Source: Mesostigma viride
Lineage: Eukaryota > Streptophyta > Mesostigmatophyceae > Mesostigmatales > Mesostigmataceae
NCBI GenBank assembly: GCA_009746045.1
Contig: RPFO01000156.1
Coordinates: 1,545,381-1,609,380 of the forward strand
Direction of reading: 5' to 3'
Length of the DNA: 64,000 nt
Shown here: piece by piece, positions 1 to 10,671 of the stretch
Position numbering within the stretch: the first letter of the stretch is position 1
Layout of the letters: the number at the start of each line of letters is the position of its first letter
Program-made: the position numbers and the translations under genes
Notes under the pieces: generated by a model
What the model was told of the DNA's origin: nothing
Database searches by the model: none
The model's input: only the letters and a program-made list of their open reading frames with translations

Positions 1-601
1 CAGGTGTTCATGCCGGCGTTTGGCGGTAGTACAGGGCCCGCGCTACAGAAACGGTAGGTGCTTTGGGGGGGGGGGGAAGGGGCGCAGGGGAGATGGTGGA
101 GATGGGTGGGCTGGGGCTCCCCTGGTGGGTGGGCAGGTGGTGGTCAATATGGTCTTCACCATGTCGAATGTGTCAGTAGAATGAGTGTAGAATATTCTTT
201 CACGATGTAGCCGAGGTGGCACTGGTTGTGGAGCAACACGCGATTGAGGGGCCGTGCTGTCTCCTTCATTACGAACAGACAGCGAAGAACCGATAAGAAG
301 GCTTAGAGAGATTTGGGGGGCATGCTGGGGTCGCAGTGGGGGTGGGGGATGGAGGGGACCCGTCTTCTGCTCAGGCACAGCACTAAGGTCCTGAGGGGTA
401 GAGAAGGGCAGCACAACGCCAAGGATCTGGCGGGTAGAGAAGGCATTCTCGCTTTCGCCTGCCATGTGAGCCTATATAAATGATTTAGGTCTATATAGGT
501 CCATATAGACCATATGTGTCTATATATGTCTATGTAGGTCTATGTTCCGTTTCTGGCATGCGCTGGTTATGTCTTTGATATAGGTCTATTTAGGTCTATA
601 G
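1..601. other. No gene recognised; T/A-rich short motif repeats
   Basis: I see no convincing gene here. From about 475 to 600 the sequence is dominated by irregular repeats of a TATATAGGTCT-like motif. A G-run lies near 65-76. Proline-rich minus-strand reading at 43-465 is a composition effect of G-rich DNA. Confidence 0.5.
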
Positions 602-819
602 ATTGGTCTCTATATGTCTATATATGTACGTGTGTGTCCGGGCCTCTTATATCTCCTGACAATAGTAATAAGTGCGTGTTGACATCGTCGCTGGATCTAT
701 TGCCATATATATTGGTCTCTACATGTATATATATGTACGTGTGTGCCCGGGCCTCTTATATCTCCTGACAATAGTAATAAGTGCGTGTTGACATCGTTGC
801 TGGATCTATTGCCATATGG
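602..819. repeat. 109-bp direct tandem duplication
   Basis: Two adjacent copies of about 109 bp (602-710 and 711-819) share the string ATTGGTCTCT at their starts and GGATCTATTGCCATAT at their ends, with only a few substitutions. The duplication lies just upstream of the proposed MON1-like exon at 874. It may therefore sit in an intron of that gene. Confidence 0.85.
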
Positions 820-873
820 CTACGTGGTTGGGGCCATGTCCTTGTTGCTACGCGGTCGGGTGCCGGCTGCCAG

Positions 874-1485
874 CATTCTGCGCAAGTACCAAGAGCTGTA
901 TGTGAGCAGCCACCACTACACCGACGCGGGGCATGCGCACAAGATGCAAGTCCGGAGAGACGCGCATTGCGGTGGGTTATAACTCACAAAAATGTAGACA
1001 TTTTTTAACGGATACCATAGGGAAAGTGCATCGTCCTTGTCGTATGTCAGCAAAACGGTTTCTTTTGTGGCTTTTGGGCTGCCGGTACTGGAGGTTCTTC
1101 ATCAGCCTCTTATGTCTTACATCCAGCTTTATGAATACTACTTCTGCTTCTTTGTTTCTTCTGCTTCTTTGAAACCGGGCAACTGGCTAAGTATTATCGT
1201 TTCAAGTACTGACATCATCATTCACGGGTGACTGACATAATTGCTGACACTGTTGCTGACATTGTTGCTGCCATTGTCATTACTGACATCGTGACGGACA
1301 TTACCGTTGTATCGATGCATATGCCTCCTGTGTATACATGCCCCGCGACCCAAATGCTGCCCGCCCATGTGGGTCCCCTCTCTGCACACCTGGCATGGAT
1401 GCCGTGTGTCTGGATGCCAGTGGTCATGTCCTGGGTCATGGCCGACTTTGAGATTTTTGTGGCGTTCGACCCCCGCGTGGACAAG
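874..1485 (+). CDS. Partial MON1-like vacuolar trafficking protein, two exons (874-971, 1421-1485)
   Basis: Two plus-strand exons join in phase: 874-971 follows an AG at 872-873 and ends before GT at 972, and 1421-1485 follows AG and ends before GTAAT. The first encodes ILRKYQELYVSS...HKMQVRRDAHC and the second WVMADFEIFVAFDP...DK. As I remember the family, MON1 (a subunit of the Mon1-Ccz1 Rab7 exchange factor on endosomes and vacuoles) has near its C terminus a YQ-LY-S-H segment, a charged stretch and then a W-V-x-x-(D/E)-F-E-L-Y-A-A-F-D-P-like motif. The phase match across the intron supports a real gene. The family call rests on a short alignment from memory. No further exons were found on either side: upstream ones could lie left of the window, and the final exon should be downstream of 1485. 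It could instead be another longin-type trafficking protein. Confidence 0.42.
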
Positions 1486-2743
1486 GTAATAAAGAAGGCA
1501 TGACATAATCTAATAAATGATAAGAATTCAGTCTGACGCCTGGTGGCTTTTGGGCGTAGGGCTTAGAGATGTATTGGTTTAGCCTTGTGCCGGCTAAAGC
1601 AGCTGATATTTTAACGTGGCACAATATTTCATGAGCAATAGATTCCATGTCAATGTAAGCATCCCTCAGCAGCGTGGTGTGCCATTCGTTTATCGGGCGG
1701 TTCATAATTATATACTACTAGTAGTATTTTCAAGCAAACACGTGGGTTGATAGAAATGGTTTTTCTTCCCCGGGGGTCGAGTGGGTGGCGTGGAGGTTGG
1801 AAAAGTGGGGGGGCAGAAGGTGGGGGGAAGGAACAAAACTTTGGCGCGTTGCTCCATATTCATGAAAGTCCATGGCATTGTTTTGTTTGTTGGGTTGTGG
1901 CGCGAAAATTTGCTATGTACTGATTCCCTTCTCTTGCGAACTAATGATGACGTGTGATGTGGCTTGTGCGTTGGGGTTTTGCGCTGCCAGGCGGGCGCAG
2001 TCGCTGTCTGCAACAAGGTATACATGTGGGTGAAAGACCATGAGTCAGAACTCTTTTTTGACCACTCCTCCATGGTAACATGGGCTTGAGGCTCCCGGAG
2101 AGGCCTTGAGATACTCACAAGTCAGCCTGCAAGGACATTGTTAAACAGAAAAAACGTGGCGACGCATGAGCTTGAGTTTGTGCACGCTCAGCGACCTTTG
2201 GTATGGGTGTATAATCCTTTGATGGCAGTATATGCGCATGCCATGAGCTGATAATGAAAGCGGCCACCTGGGTCGATACATTAATTAATTAACTAATAAG
2301 CACGTGGATGCATCATGTGGGTGCCGATACAGAGTAAAGGAACCTTCAACCCGCATACACAGCGAGGAGGGAGGGCGCCCTAGCTTCTCTCACTGCTGGA
2401 CAAATGGGCAGGCCACAGAGTGCTCTCTCCGCAGCATAATGCCGGGGAAAAACACTGTGGGTGCAATACGACCATGCAGTACCATGGGTAGGCTGGCGTG
2501 TAGCTTATGCTATAAAAAGGTGAGGTGGGCTACAGGCGTTGGCTAAAGCGCAAGCTGCTGTCCATAAGGAGCCAGAGCTAATATATAGCAAAGTCAGATA
2601 ACCAGCTGAGCTAATATGTGCTTGTCTCATCATATGCTCATCATTCTGAGTGCTCACGGTAATGCCTAAGCTTCCCCGTTATTATAGATTGCCCGCGTCC
2701 ACAACTAGCTTGAAGGCGCTATCCCGGGGGAGCCCGGGGGGGC
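1486..2743. other. No gene recognised
   Basis: Apart from the possible continuation of the upstream gene I see nothing supportable. A (TAAT)n run lies at 2280-2296. Open frames here are short and have no recognisable motif. Confidence 0.4.
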
Positions 2744-2905
2744 TTAATTCCACAGTTTGTTGTTGACATAAGGTCCCCGCCCCGCTGGCCAGTACACTTT
2801 GGGCTTCTCGGGGCTGGTCTTGAGGCGGATGTAGTCTGGCCACTGGTTGCGGCGCTGCTGCTGCTGCTGGGCTGGTGTCAGGTCGTCGTCACTAGCGACT
2901 AGGAG
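2744..2905 (-). pseudogene. 3' end of an unidentified repeated ORF (copy 1)
   Basis: Read on the minus strand, this stretch gives DDDLTPAQ, a short glutamine run, NQWPDYIRLKTSP, then PYVNNKLWN and a stop (TAA at 2744-2746). A G/C-rich 3' flank containing CCCCCCCGGGCTCCCCCGGG follows. The same protein end and 3' flank recur at about 5500-5760. Just upstream, a KKLVTTS segment is broken by an in-frame TAG and a frame shift relative to the other copy, so this copy is dead. I do not recognise the protein; a transposable element C terminus is likely because it is duplicated. Confidence 0.5.
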
Positions 2906-2966
2906 GTGGTCACCAGCTTCTTGCGGGTCGATACATCATCCACCCCTTATTTATAAAGCTACAGTA

Positions 2967-3240
2967 CTTTTTGAGCTATTTGCTCAGTTTATAGTTATGT
3001 TGCGGCGGGCTCATAGGGGGCCGATCTGCCGCCTGTAGCGTAGCTCTACCGTATGTCACCTACACCATGTAAGGTGCTTGTTGTTACATAGAACTAGTTA
3101 GAGAGAAGGCAGGACCGGTGTTGCGCCGGTACTAGTGCCCGCCCTTGATTGAGGGGGGCGTGGCGCCTTGAGACATGTGCTTTGTTTTTCATTTTCACAC
3201 CAAACTTAGAGTGGTGTGGTGAACGTAGGGAGGCCTTAAT
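2967..3240. repeat. Dispersed repeat unit B, copy 1
   Basis: About 270 bp are repeated at 4853-5155 with modest divergence. Both contain GGGCTCA, GATCTGCCGCCTGTAGCGTA, TTGCGCCGG, CTTGAGACATGTGCTTTG and GAGTGGTGTGGTGAACGTAG in the same order. No coding potential was recognised. Likely a transposon or nonautonomous repeat. Confidence 0.75.
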
Positions 3241-4610
3241 TTGCAGCTAGCTCGCAACTTTCCAATGTGAGGAAAGGCGGGCTGGCCGCTAGCTAGGGGG
3301 GCCGCTTTGCGGCCACTATGGCTGTTACGCCCAATGTAAGTCGACGTTACCAGCCTCGAGGACGAACTACCATCGATCCCCGTGCTACGGAGAGGTGACC
3401 CGCTGTTTTTCAAAATATTGGTGAAGGGTTGTAGTGCTGGTCCTAGGGTGTTCCCCCATGGCGCTGGGGTGCGCCAGCCGGGCTCCAGTTGGGAGCCCGA
3501 AGTGACTCAAATTTCGAAAGTCAAGGAAGAGGGACTTGAAGTGGTTTTTAGAGAAGGCGGTTTTTGGCGGAGAGGCCCTGTGAAAGGACAGCGCGAGGTG
3601 ACGATCCCTGAAGGAAGCGCTAGACTTGCCCTCGCGTAAAGTGTCCGCCATTTTATTTTTTTTTATCCCTGTAGCGGCGTGCACGAGGGAAGCAGGGCGC
3701 TTTTCAGACAGAGTGGGGTCGATCAATAACAACCTAAAAAGAGGCAGAGAAAGGGGAGCAACGGGAGCGCGGCTGCCGTGGGTCGGGGGGGTCCTGTCGG
3801 CATGTGGAGGGCGGCAGGCGCCCTGTACCCTCTCAGCACTCCGGCGAGCAGGCCCCTGAAGTCTGCCCTTGGCGATAAGGGAGAGGTGGGAAGCTGCGGT
3901 AAACCGTGGGAAAAATTTATGCGCACTTATATTAAAACTGTTTGAAAAATGCTACAGTGCCTGGCAAGCCTGGTTAAAAATTTCCCCTCGCAGGGGGGGC
4001 TGGAAAACGAAGGCAAAGCGGAGCCCGCCGCCCTTTGGCGGGCGCAGCGGAGCCTTTGCCGTTTTCCAGCGCCCCCCTCGAGGGGGGGTGCGCATGGAAC
4101 CCGGCAGTGGGGTCAGGGGTTGCCTGCTGGCATTATTCAAGGAGACAACCTATATACCTTAATAAAGCTAGCTCGACTACGGGCTGCGGCTGCGTCAAGG
4201 CTTGTGACACCATGGCGATATGGTGAGCCTTGGCGCTAGCTAGCTAGGAGGTCCGCAGCCATCATTATCATCACGATGGGGGGGATATATAGAGCCGGTG
4301 GCTCTACCCTCGGGACTATCCTGCAGCGGCTTTGCCGGTGTGCTAGTGCTGGTCGGGTTGGGTGAGCTGGAGACGTTCCCAGGTGGCATAAGTCCTCAAG
4401 TGGCCGGCACTGGGAATTGGGATGCGCCCCTCGATAATTAAGGGGAACGCATGTGGCTCCGCCCTGCGTCCACCGAGAAACCGTATAGCGGCCACACGGG
4501 GGCGGTAGGGGGGGCGTCATCATGCCAACAAGAGCCCAGCATTCCAAGTGGTTGCGTTCCTACCACCAGGCCGGGCTGGAAACGCGGCCCGTGGGTGGCC
4601 AGAGATAGAG
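3241..4610. other. No gene recognised; GC-rich with hairpins
   Basis: No gene is supported. The stretch holds a small GC hairpin near 3298-3320 (GGCCGCTTTGCGGCC) and the long inverted repeat at 3993-4078 annotated separately. Open frames are short and lack known motifs. Confidence 0.4.
3993..4078. repeat. Long near-perfect inverted repeat (hairpin)
   Basis: Left arm 3993-4030 and right arm about 4036-4078 are complementary over GGGGGGCTGGAAAACG, AGGCAAAGCGGAG and GCCCGCC, with a loop of about 5 bases (CCCTT) and one internal mismatch block. The style of GC-rich palindrome with a CTTT loop resembles repeats seen in some algal organelle genomes. That resemblance is only an inference, and nothing nearby was recognised as an organelle gene. 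Confidence 0.75.
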
Positions 4611-4611
4611 A

Positions 4612-4852
4612 TGTGGGACAAGATTAGTTTTATTAGAGATGGGCATGTGCTGGGGGGCCAGCAAGGTGAACTGGCCTAACTAATTGACAATGACTTGTAC
4701 AATGATTTTGTGCCACAAAATCATTGCGAACCCCGGGGGTGGCTATAGTAGGCTAGCTCAACTGTTAAAGCCTGCACACACTTATTGTAATAAACTTGTT
4801 TCTCTGGTAGGAAGGCACTCCAATAGACCTTAGCTTCAGCACCTATATATAA
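4612..4852. repeat. Dispersed repeat unit A, copy 1
   Basis: Repeated at 5185-5410. Shared landmarks are GGGACAAGATT, TGACAATGACTTGTACAAT, GCTCAACTGTTAAAGCCTGC, TTATTGTAATAAACTT and TCTCTGGTAGGAAGGCACTC. Units run A-B-A at 4612-5410, so the locus is a tandem arrangement of two repeat types. Confidence 0.75.
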
Positions 4853-5155
4853 TTTTTGAGCTGTTAGCTCATTTTATAATGTTGTGGCGGGCTCAAAGGG
4901 GGGCGATCTGCCGCCTGTAGCGTAGCTCTACCGTACGTCACCTACACAATGTAAGGTGCTTGTTGTTACACAGGACTAGAGAGAAGGGGCCGTACGGCCC
5001 GTACCGGCGTTGCGCCGGGTACTAGTGCCTACTGGCAACCGTGCCGGCGCCCTTGACTGCATGAGAAGGGCGCGACGCCTTGAGACATGTGCTTTGTTTT
5101 TCATTTTCACACTGTACTTAGAGTGGTGTGGTGAACGTAGGGAGGCCTTTTTGCA
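4853..5155. repeat. Dispersed repeat unit B, copy 2
   Basis: Second copy of the unit at 2967-3240. It is longer by a GC-rich insertion around 5000-5045 (GGCCGTACGGCCCGTACCGG region), which can itself fold. It lies between the two A units. Confidence 0.75.
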
Positions 5156-5184
5156 GCTCCCACCCACCCACCCTCGCTGTAGCT

Positions 5185-5410
5185 GTTGGGGACAAGATTG
5201 GACCAAGGGGGCATGTGCTGGCCCCCAGCATGGTGAACGGGCCTAACTTGACAATGACTTGTACAATTTGATTTTGTGGTTAATTATTGGGCTATAGGCT
5301 CAACTGTTAAAGCCTGCACACATGCACTTATTGTAATAAACTTAATTCTCTGGTAGGAAGGCACTCCAATGGACCTTAGTAGCTTAATCATGCAGCACCT
5401 ATGTAATATC
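5185..5410. repeat. Dispersed repeat unit A, copy 2
   Basis: Second copy of the unit at 4612-4852, in the same orientation and the same order of landmarks, with several small indels. Confidence 0.75.
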
Positions 5411-5499
5411 ATTTTAAGTGCACTAATCAGCGAATAGTGTAATGCCTAATAAGCGAATAACACACAATCGATTACCCCCATCTAGACAACTACTGCTTG

Positions 5500-5780
5500 A
5501 GTGCTCTATCCGGCCCGGGGGAGCCCGGGGGGGCTTCCACAATTTCTTGTTGACATTAAGGTCCCCGCCGCACCAGTATACACTTGGGGCTTCGATCTCC
5601 CGAGTTTGCGGTCTTGTGGTGGATGTCGGTGGGGCCACTGGTGGCCGGCAAGTGTCACTGAAGCTGCTTCATGCTGGGCTGGCGTTAGGTCGTTGTCAAA
5701 CGACCAGGAGGTGTTCACCAGCTTCTTGCGGCGAGAGAGGAACCGAACGAGTTCGGGCTGCGAGTACACTGCTTGGTGTC
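5500..5780 (-). pseudogene. 3' end of an unidentified repeated ORF (copy 2)
   Basis: The minus strand reads ELVRFLSRRKKLVNTSWSF then DNDLTPAQ, followed by the same GC-rich 3' flank (CCCCCCCGGGCTCCCCCGGG) as copy 1 at 2744-2905. Downstream of DLTPAQ the frame is lost and an extra segment is present. The family is unrecognised. Having two copies of one 3' end argues for a mobile element. Confidence 0.5.
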
Positions 5781-7337
5781 CCCCAGCCCACCCCGCCCGG
5801 CGCTCAGCCCCGCGTTGGCGGCCGCCTGTCCAACGCCGGCATAGTCGGGTGTCCCGGCCCTGCCCGCACGCCACCCGCCGCCGAGTCGATGTGCGACTAC
5901 ATGTACCCTCCTCTTCCGTACGGAGCACCTGGCCGACACTGATTATGAGGAGCTGCCGCCGTTCACTCGAGATCGAGTTACGCACCGCCGCCCACAAGGC
6001 CTCCGTTTCTACGCTCCCGTTGCGGTCCCAACCAGCTCCCCGCTGCCACCCGACCGGTCGACTCGGCCTGGCGGCGCTCACGCAGTTTATCGTTTAACTG
6101 CTCGACGTCTGCATGCAACCGGCTTTCTGCTGCCTCATCATGCCCCGCCTGAATGGCGGGGCATGAATGGCAACACAGCTTTCAGGTGATGCTCTACATT
6201 AAAAACAAAGGCTCTCCTGATGACCACGCCATTGAACTACCCAAGGAGTCTGCATCCAGAGCACGGCGCTCAAGTTGTTCATGCGCATGATCCTCAACCG
6301 CTTTCGTTCTGCTCTGGACCGCGGCGTCTGACCTGCCCGGGGAAAGCCAACTGGGGTTCCAGCCTGGTCGCAACACCGTCAGTGGCCATCTTTCAGTGTC
6401 GCGCGCCGCCTCATCGAGGAAATCGCACTCCTGCAGCCTGGTGCATGAGTAATTCCTAGCTGCCGGCCATCTTAATCTTCGTCGACTTTCCAAGGCATTC
6501 GACTCAGACTGTTCTCTCAGGGACGCTCCGTTAGGCCGTTCTCTCCCGCGGCTTGTGCCCCCACCCCCCTGATTCCTGTCATCTGCGCTCGCTGTATGAG
6601 GGGGCTTTGAGGGGTAGACCACCTCGGTACGTTCGCACTCAACATGGCAATACGGCCCGCCATGTCCACTGCAGACAGGCGTCTGGCAGGGCTGCGCGTC
6701 CTGTCATGCACCGTACCTGTTCGAATTATTGTCGTGGATTATGTTGTGCGCCAGCCAGGCACGCGCCCGCTTTGCTAGCGTTGCTGGCCGTGCCCCTGGC
6801 CTCGAGATTCAGACTTGTCGACTGTCGAGCCCGGGGAAGGGGGGCCAACTAATTACAAGCAGAATTATAGTACAAGCAGAATTTACTCGCTGAGCTTATT
6901 TATGCCGACGACATCGCTGTTCTTGAGCAGCCAGCGTATGCCCAACTTTGGTTGGACTGCCTGGATCTCGAGGCCCGGGTTAATTGTTGGTCTCAAAATC
7001 AGCCCCAAGACGGAGGCCATGGCCCTCGCCGGCCTGGCCGCCCCCCCCCCCGGAGCTCCGCCTGTTAGTTAGACAACGGCCCCAGTTCCCTTCCCCGCAG
7101 TCCGGTCGCTTCAAGCTGCTCGGTGCAGCTACCTCGGACCCGACTGCGACGACATGACGACCCAGATTGGTATGCAGCCTGGGCACATGCAGCTCCACAA
7201 GCACCGTCCCTGGTGGAGCAACCCCGGCGCCCTGCCTTGGACTGTCGAACGCGACCTCTTCAAGGTCGCGTCATCCTGACGATCCTGACATATGGAGCTG
7301 GCCGCGACGTGAATGCTGACGCAGGCCGAGCTGGAGC

Positions 7338-8069
7338 AGGACCGGTGACATACAGCCATGCTATTTGGGGGCCCAATACCGCCACCGCCAGGTCGAAATG
7401 TCCGGCCCCCATATTGAACTCAGGGTCCAATGCCAACCGCCGGAATGAAACTTGCTGGCCCCCAGTATGCTAGCGCCCCCCTGGGGCGCCGCCACCGGTG
7501 CGCCGACAGCCGGCCCCCATATGCCCCCCCCCAACGCGCTGAATTCGTGTTCAGTGACCAGATCACACTTTGATCCGGGAGCAAAATGATTGGCTGTACG
7601 TTACGAACAAAAAACGAAACTTTAGTATCTAAGTTCCGCAGCGCTTGCTGAATTTGCTCCCTTTCCAAGGCCCGCTGACAATACTTGAGAAATTCACCAA
7701 TGAATGTTCGGTTTGAAACTGACCATGGATTGTTACTGGTCGATACACCTGGTGTTGCTCACGTCGGAAGCCCGGGGGCACTTTCCCCGCTGAAAGGTGT
7801 GCACGTATTCCTATGCCCCCTAAACGCCGCTTATTCCTAGTGCAGCTGGAAACACCCGCCGAAGTCCAAACACTGCAGACGAGCACTTGCCACGTGGCAA
7901 ATCCCCTTTGGCAGTAGGCTCGCCATATGGGGGCCATGACCACCCGCCGGCAGGCTATTTCAGCCGCAGCCCCTATATTTATATAGGGGCCAGACCAATG
8001 CAGCCACCGGCAGCCTTGGGGCCAGACCCTAGTACCCGTGAAATTTTGGCTGGGCATGTCACCGGTCCT
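7338..8069. mobile_element. hAT-like nonautonomous element (MITE), 732 bp
   Basis: The ends are inverted repeats: AGGACCGGTGACAT at 7338-7351 and ATGTCACCGGTCCT at 8056-8069. The element is flanked by the 8-bp direct repeat GCTGGAGC (7330-7337 and 8070-8077). Removing it and one repeat restores the LINE-A sequence (GAGCTGGAGCAGCAATTCG) seen uninterrupted in other copies. An 8-bp duplication is typical of hAT transposons. No transposase coding was seen inside, so it is nonautonomous. The hAT assignment rests on duplication length only. Confidence 0.75.
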
Positions 8070-8633
8070 GCTGGAGCAGCAATTCGACTGACGGTGCGGT
8101 CACCAAGATGCTACGTAGTGTGCTCAAAATTCCATTTAGCATGCACATTAGCCATGAGGATTTGTACACTGATTTACCGTACATGCTTCCCATATTATTA
8201 GGCACAGGCGCCTGGGCCTAGCCAGTAGCCGGGCACCTCACACGCACAGATTAGGTAGACACGATGGATAGCTCAGCAGGCACCAAGCCCGCCCAACCTG
8301 GGCCTTTTGTTCTCACATGGCGTGCCCCGGGCCGGGCGCGGCCGCCCGGGTGCACTACCCGTGGACTTTCCGGGATACCTATAGACTAGGCACATGTGGA
8401 TACGTGTTACCCACGTCGCAATGGGCTCACGCCAGGGCACTGCAGCCCCCTGGCATGTCTGTAATATGGAGGCAGATAGTTCGCAAGGATCATTGGCAGG
8501 TAGTAATGAAGGAGACCACCCCCAAGCCAGTGGGGGCTCCGCGTGTGACCACGGACAATGGCATTCACAGTACGTAGGGCCGTGGTGCCCACAACCCCGT
8601 AACTTGTAGGTCTTAGATAGCTATAGCTCCATC

Positions 8634-8890
8634 CATCCCATCCCATCCCATCCCATCCCATCCCATCCCATCCCATCCCATCCCATCCCATCCCATCCCA
8701 TCCCATCCCATCCCATCCCATCCCATCCCATCCCATCCCATCCCATCCCATCCCATCCCATCCCATCCCATCCCATCCCATCCCATCCCATCCCATCCCA
8801 TCCCATCCCATCCCATCCCATCCCATCCCATCCCATCCCATTCCATCCCATCCCATCCCATCCCATCCCATCCCATCCCATCCCATCCCA
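8634..8890. repeat. (TCCCA)n pentanucleotide satellite inside LINE-A 3' end
   Basis: About 51 nearly perfect TCCCA units with one TTCCA variant near 8841. It sits exactly where other LINE-A copies have a single TCCATCCCAT-like segment, so it is an expansion of the element's own 3' untranslated sequence. Translated frames give only WDGMG repeats. Confidence 0.95.
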
Positions 8891-8904
8891 CTCGACTGTA
8901 CGTA

Positions 8905-8990
8905 CTGAGGACTTGTGCTCATGCATGTAACGCTGTTGTAAACGTGTTAATTAATTGATTAACACGTAACAGCGTTATGTGCATGAGCAT
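8905..8990. repeat. Long hairpin at LINE-A copy 1 tail
   Basis: The arms ATGCTCATGCAC, TAACGCTGTT and ACGTGTTAA are repeated in inverse order after a TTAATTGA centre. This gives a stem of roughly 35 bp at the 3' end of the element. Other LINE-A tails have a shorter CACGTGAC-loop-GTCACGTG hairpin at the same place. Confidence 0.75.
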
Positions 8991-9056
8991 AAGTTAATTA
9001 TAATTAATAATGTTTAGTATATTACGTATAAAGCGCCAACGATACAAGGGACATGC

Positions 9057-9252
9057 ATCAAGGAGACAACCAGCGCAGGCCGGCCATAAATAGGGAGAAT
9101 CCTGACCATGGTAGCTCGAGCCTGCCGTTATCTTTTCCGCGTTAATTTTCGAGTCTTTCAGGATTATGAATATGAATGGAGGTGGAAATGTGTAGCCTTG
9201 TTCATTTAAACTATGGCTGGCTTACGCGAAGAGCGACTAGATGACCTAGACA
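9057..9252. mobile_element. Solo terminal repeat of the Penelope-like family
   Basis: Diverged copy of the 204-bp terminal repeats at 39607-39810 and 44159-44362. It shares GAGACAACCAGCGCAGGCC, ACCATGGTAGCTCGAGCC, TGCCGTTATCTTTTCCGCG and GCGACTAGATGACCTAGAC. It lies directly after the TTAA-rich tail of LINE-A copy 1. No internal Penelope sequence is attached. Confidence 0.8.
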
Positions 9253-9261
9253 TATGCATGA

Positions 9262-9775
9262 TTACTACAAGTCATACAGGCACAAAGGGGCCATGGCTTT
9301 CAACGATGCGGTGCCCTGTGTGGTGGGTCATGATAATGTGCTCCATCACATCAGATAGACTAGCTGGCACCAAGCTAGCCCACCCAGCCTGGATGTTTTG
9401 TCCTCACCTGGCGTGCCCCAGGCCGCGCGCGGCAGGGCCGGCACCCGCGGACTTTCCGTGATAGACTAGGCATGGACATGTGCTACCCTAGACGAGACGG
9501 GCTCACACCCGGGCAGCCCCCTGGTTTGTCTGTAATATGGAGGCAGATGGTTCGCAAGGATAGATGGCAAGTAGTGATGAAGGAGACCAACCCCAAGTCT
9601 GTGGGGGTCCGCGTGTGACCGCGTTTGGCATTCATGGCGATTCCGGCTGTGGTGCCCACAACCCTGTAACTAGGAACTAGATAGCTAGCATCATCCATTC
9701 CATCCCATTTTCCCCTCCCACTGAGGACTCATGCTCACGTGACGCAGGACCTCTTGTATATTAATCGTGCTGCAT
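9262..9775 (+). mobile_element. LINE-A copy 2, 5'-truncated
   Basis: It contains the C-terminal coding end of LINE-A in the frame MCYPRRDGLTPGQPPG, then SVIWRQMVRKDRWQVVMKE, followed by CCCACAACCCTGTAAC and the family 3' end CCCTCCCACTGAGGACT. It ends in TTAATCG. Here the pentanucleotide site is a single unit, in contrast to copy 1. Confidence 0.7.
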
Positions 9776-10671
9776 CACCTCGTATAGGCAAAATGAAGCC
9801 CCCCCGATATGCCGGCAAGAGCTGCATGAGTTTTTGTGAAGTGGCCAAATGGCTCCTCGGAGTAAACACTGCCATCGGCACCCTGGAGCCACGTTGAGAA
9901 CAAAGTTGAGCGTTGAGCTAGTCTTCTGGGCATGACGTGGAGCTGCTATTCTCTGCAGCTTTCAACCCGTCCAAAGGGTTAGGGAAGGCAGTGGCTGATG
10001 TCCAAGTGACATGGCCTCCGCGGCCTTCAGCCTCTAGGGGGGATACTATTTTACACATGCCTCTGGCGCCTCCGTGGTACATAGCCGGATGTACCCTTGG
10101 ACGTGCAGCAGCCGCAGTAAGGCGTACAGGAATCCACCCCTGCATCGACATCACAGGAAAGTGACACACACACACACATATATATATATTCATTGAGAAT
10201 GATAAATTACGGAGGTGAGATTGGCATGCAACATAAGGAAAACCCCGAAAAGAAGAAGAATCCTGAAGAAATTAATAGTAATCTGACACGGACATCCAAG
10301 GATCACGCCAGCTGCACAAGGTACAACTAACTACATCACAAAACTACGACACGCAGCAACATCGCTGCCGGCCCACCATGCAGGCCTGGGGATCTAGACC
10401 ACACATATATATTTCGCACGCAGAAAGTATCAGCATTTTCGTTGGTGTCTCATTGATATTTGATACGACCACGGAAGCAAGAGCAGTATGAATCCATATG
10501 CAAGGCGTATATACTATTAATTAATTAACCCCCATATACACCACACTACGCAGGAAAGAAGTGCAAGCGGAAGGCAAGCAAGGACAAAACACACTTCCAC
10601 AGACCCCCCGTCTTCCCTCAGGAACCCCACAGGACAGGATTGCGGAGATCACATACATAGAAGATGGCAAT
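9776..10671. other. No gene recognised
   Basis: A (CA)n(TA)n microsatellite lies at 10164-10187 and a TTAATTAATTAA run at 10517-10528. An open plus-strand frame at 9937-10164 has no recognisable motif. I see nothing else. Confidence 0.45.

Larger units (their letters stand above)
5970..9005 (+). mobile_element. LINE-A copy 1, decayed non-LTR retrotransposon
   Basis: Plus-strand fragments of a LINE reverse transcriptase appear in order, interrupted by stops and frame shifts. YRG-like ALKLFMRMILNRFRSALD lies around 6240-6310, IIVVDYVVRQ around 6725-6755, ELIYADDIAVLEQ around 6893-6930 (the YADD catalytic box), VILTILTYGA around 7265-7295, and TKMLR around 8095. A 732-bp MITE splits the element at 7338-8069. 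The 3' part continues to about 9000 through a C-terminal reading VTHVAMGS...NMEADSS, then a (TCCCA)n array, the family's 3' sequence ACTGAGGACTT and a TTAA-rich tail. Shared sequence with other LINE-A copies at 9262-9775 and 44371-57626 defines the family. Confidence 0.75.

Noticed and set aside
5501-6097. 198-codon plus-strand frame
   Set aside because: It overlaps the minus-strand repeat-ORF relic and the start of LINE-A and has no recognisable domain.
8407-8922. WDGMG repeat protein
   Set aside because: Translation of the (TCCCA)n satellite in a LINE 3' end.
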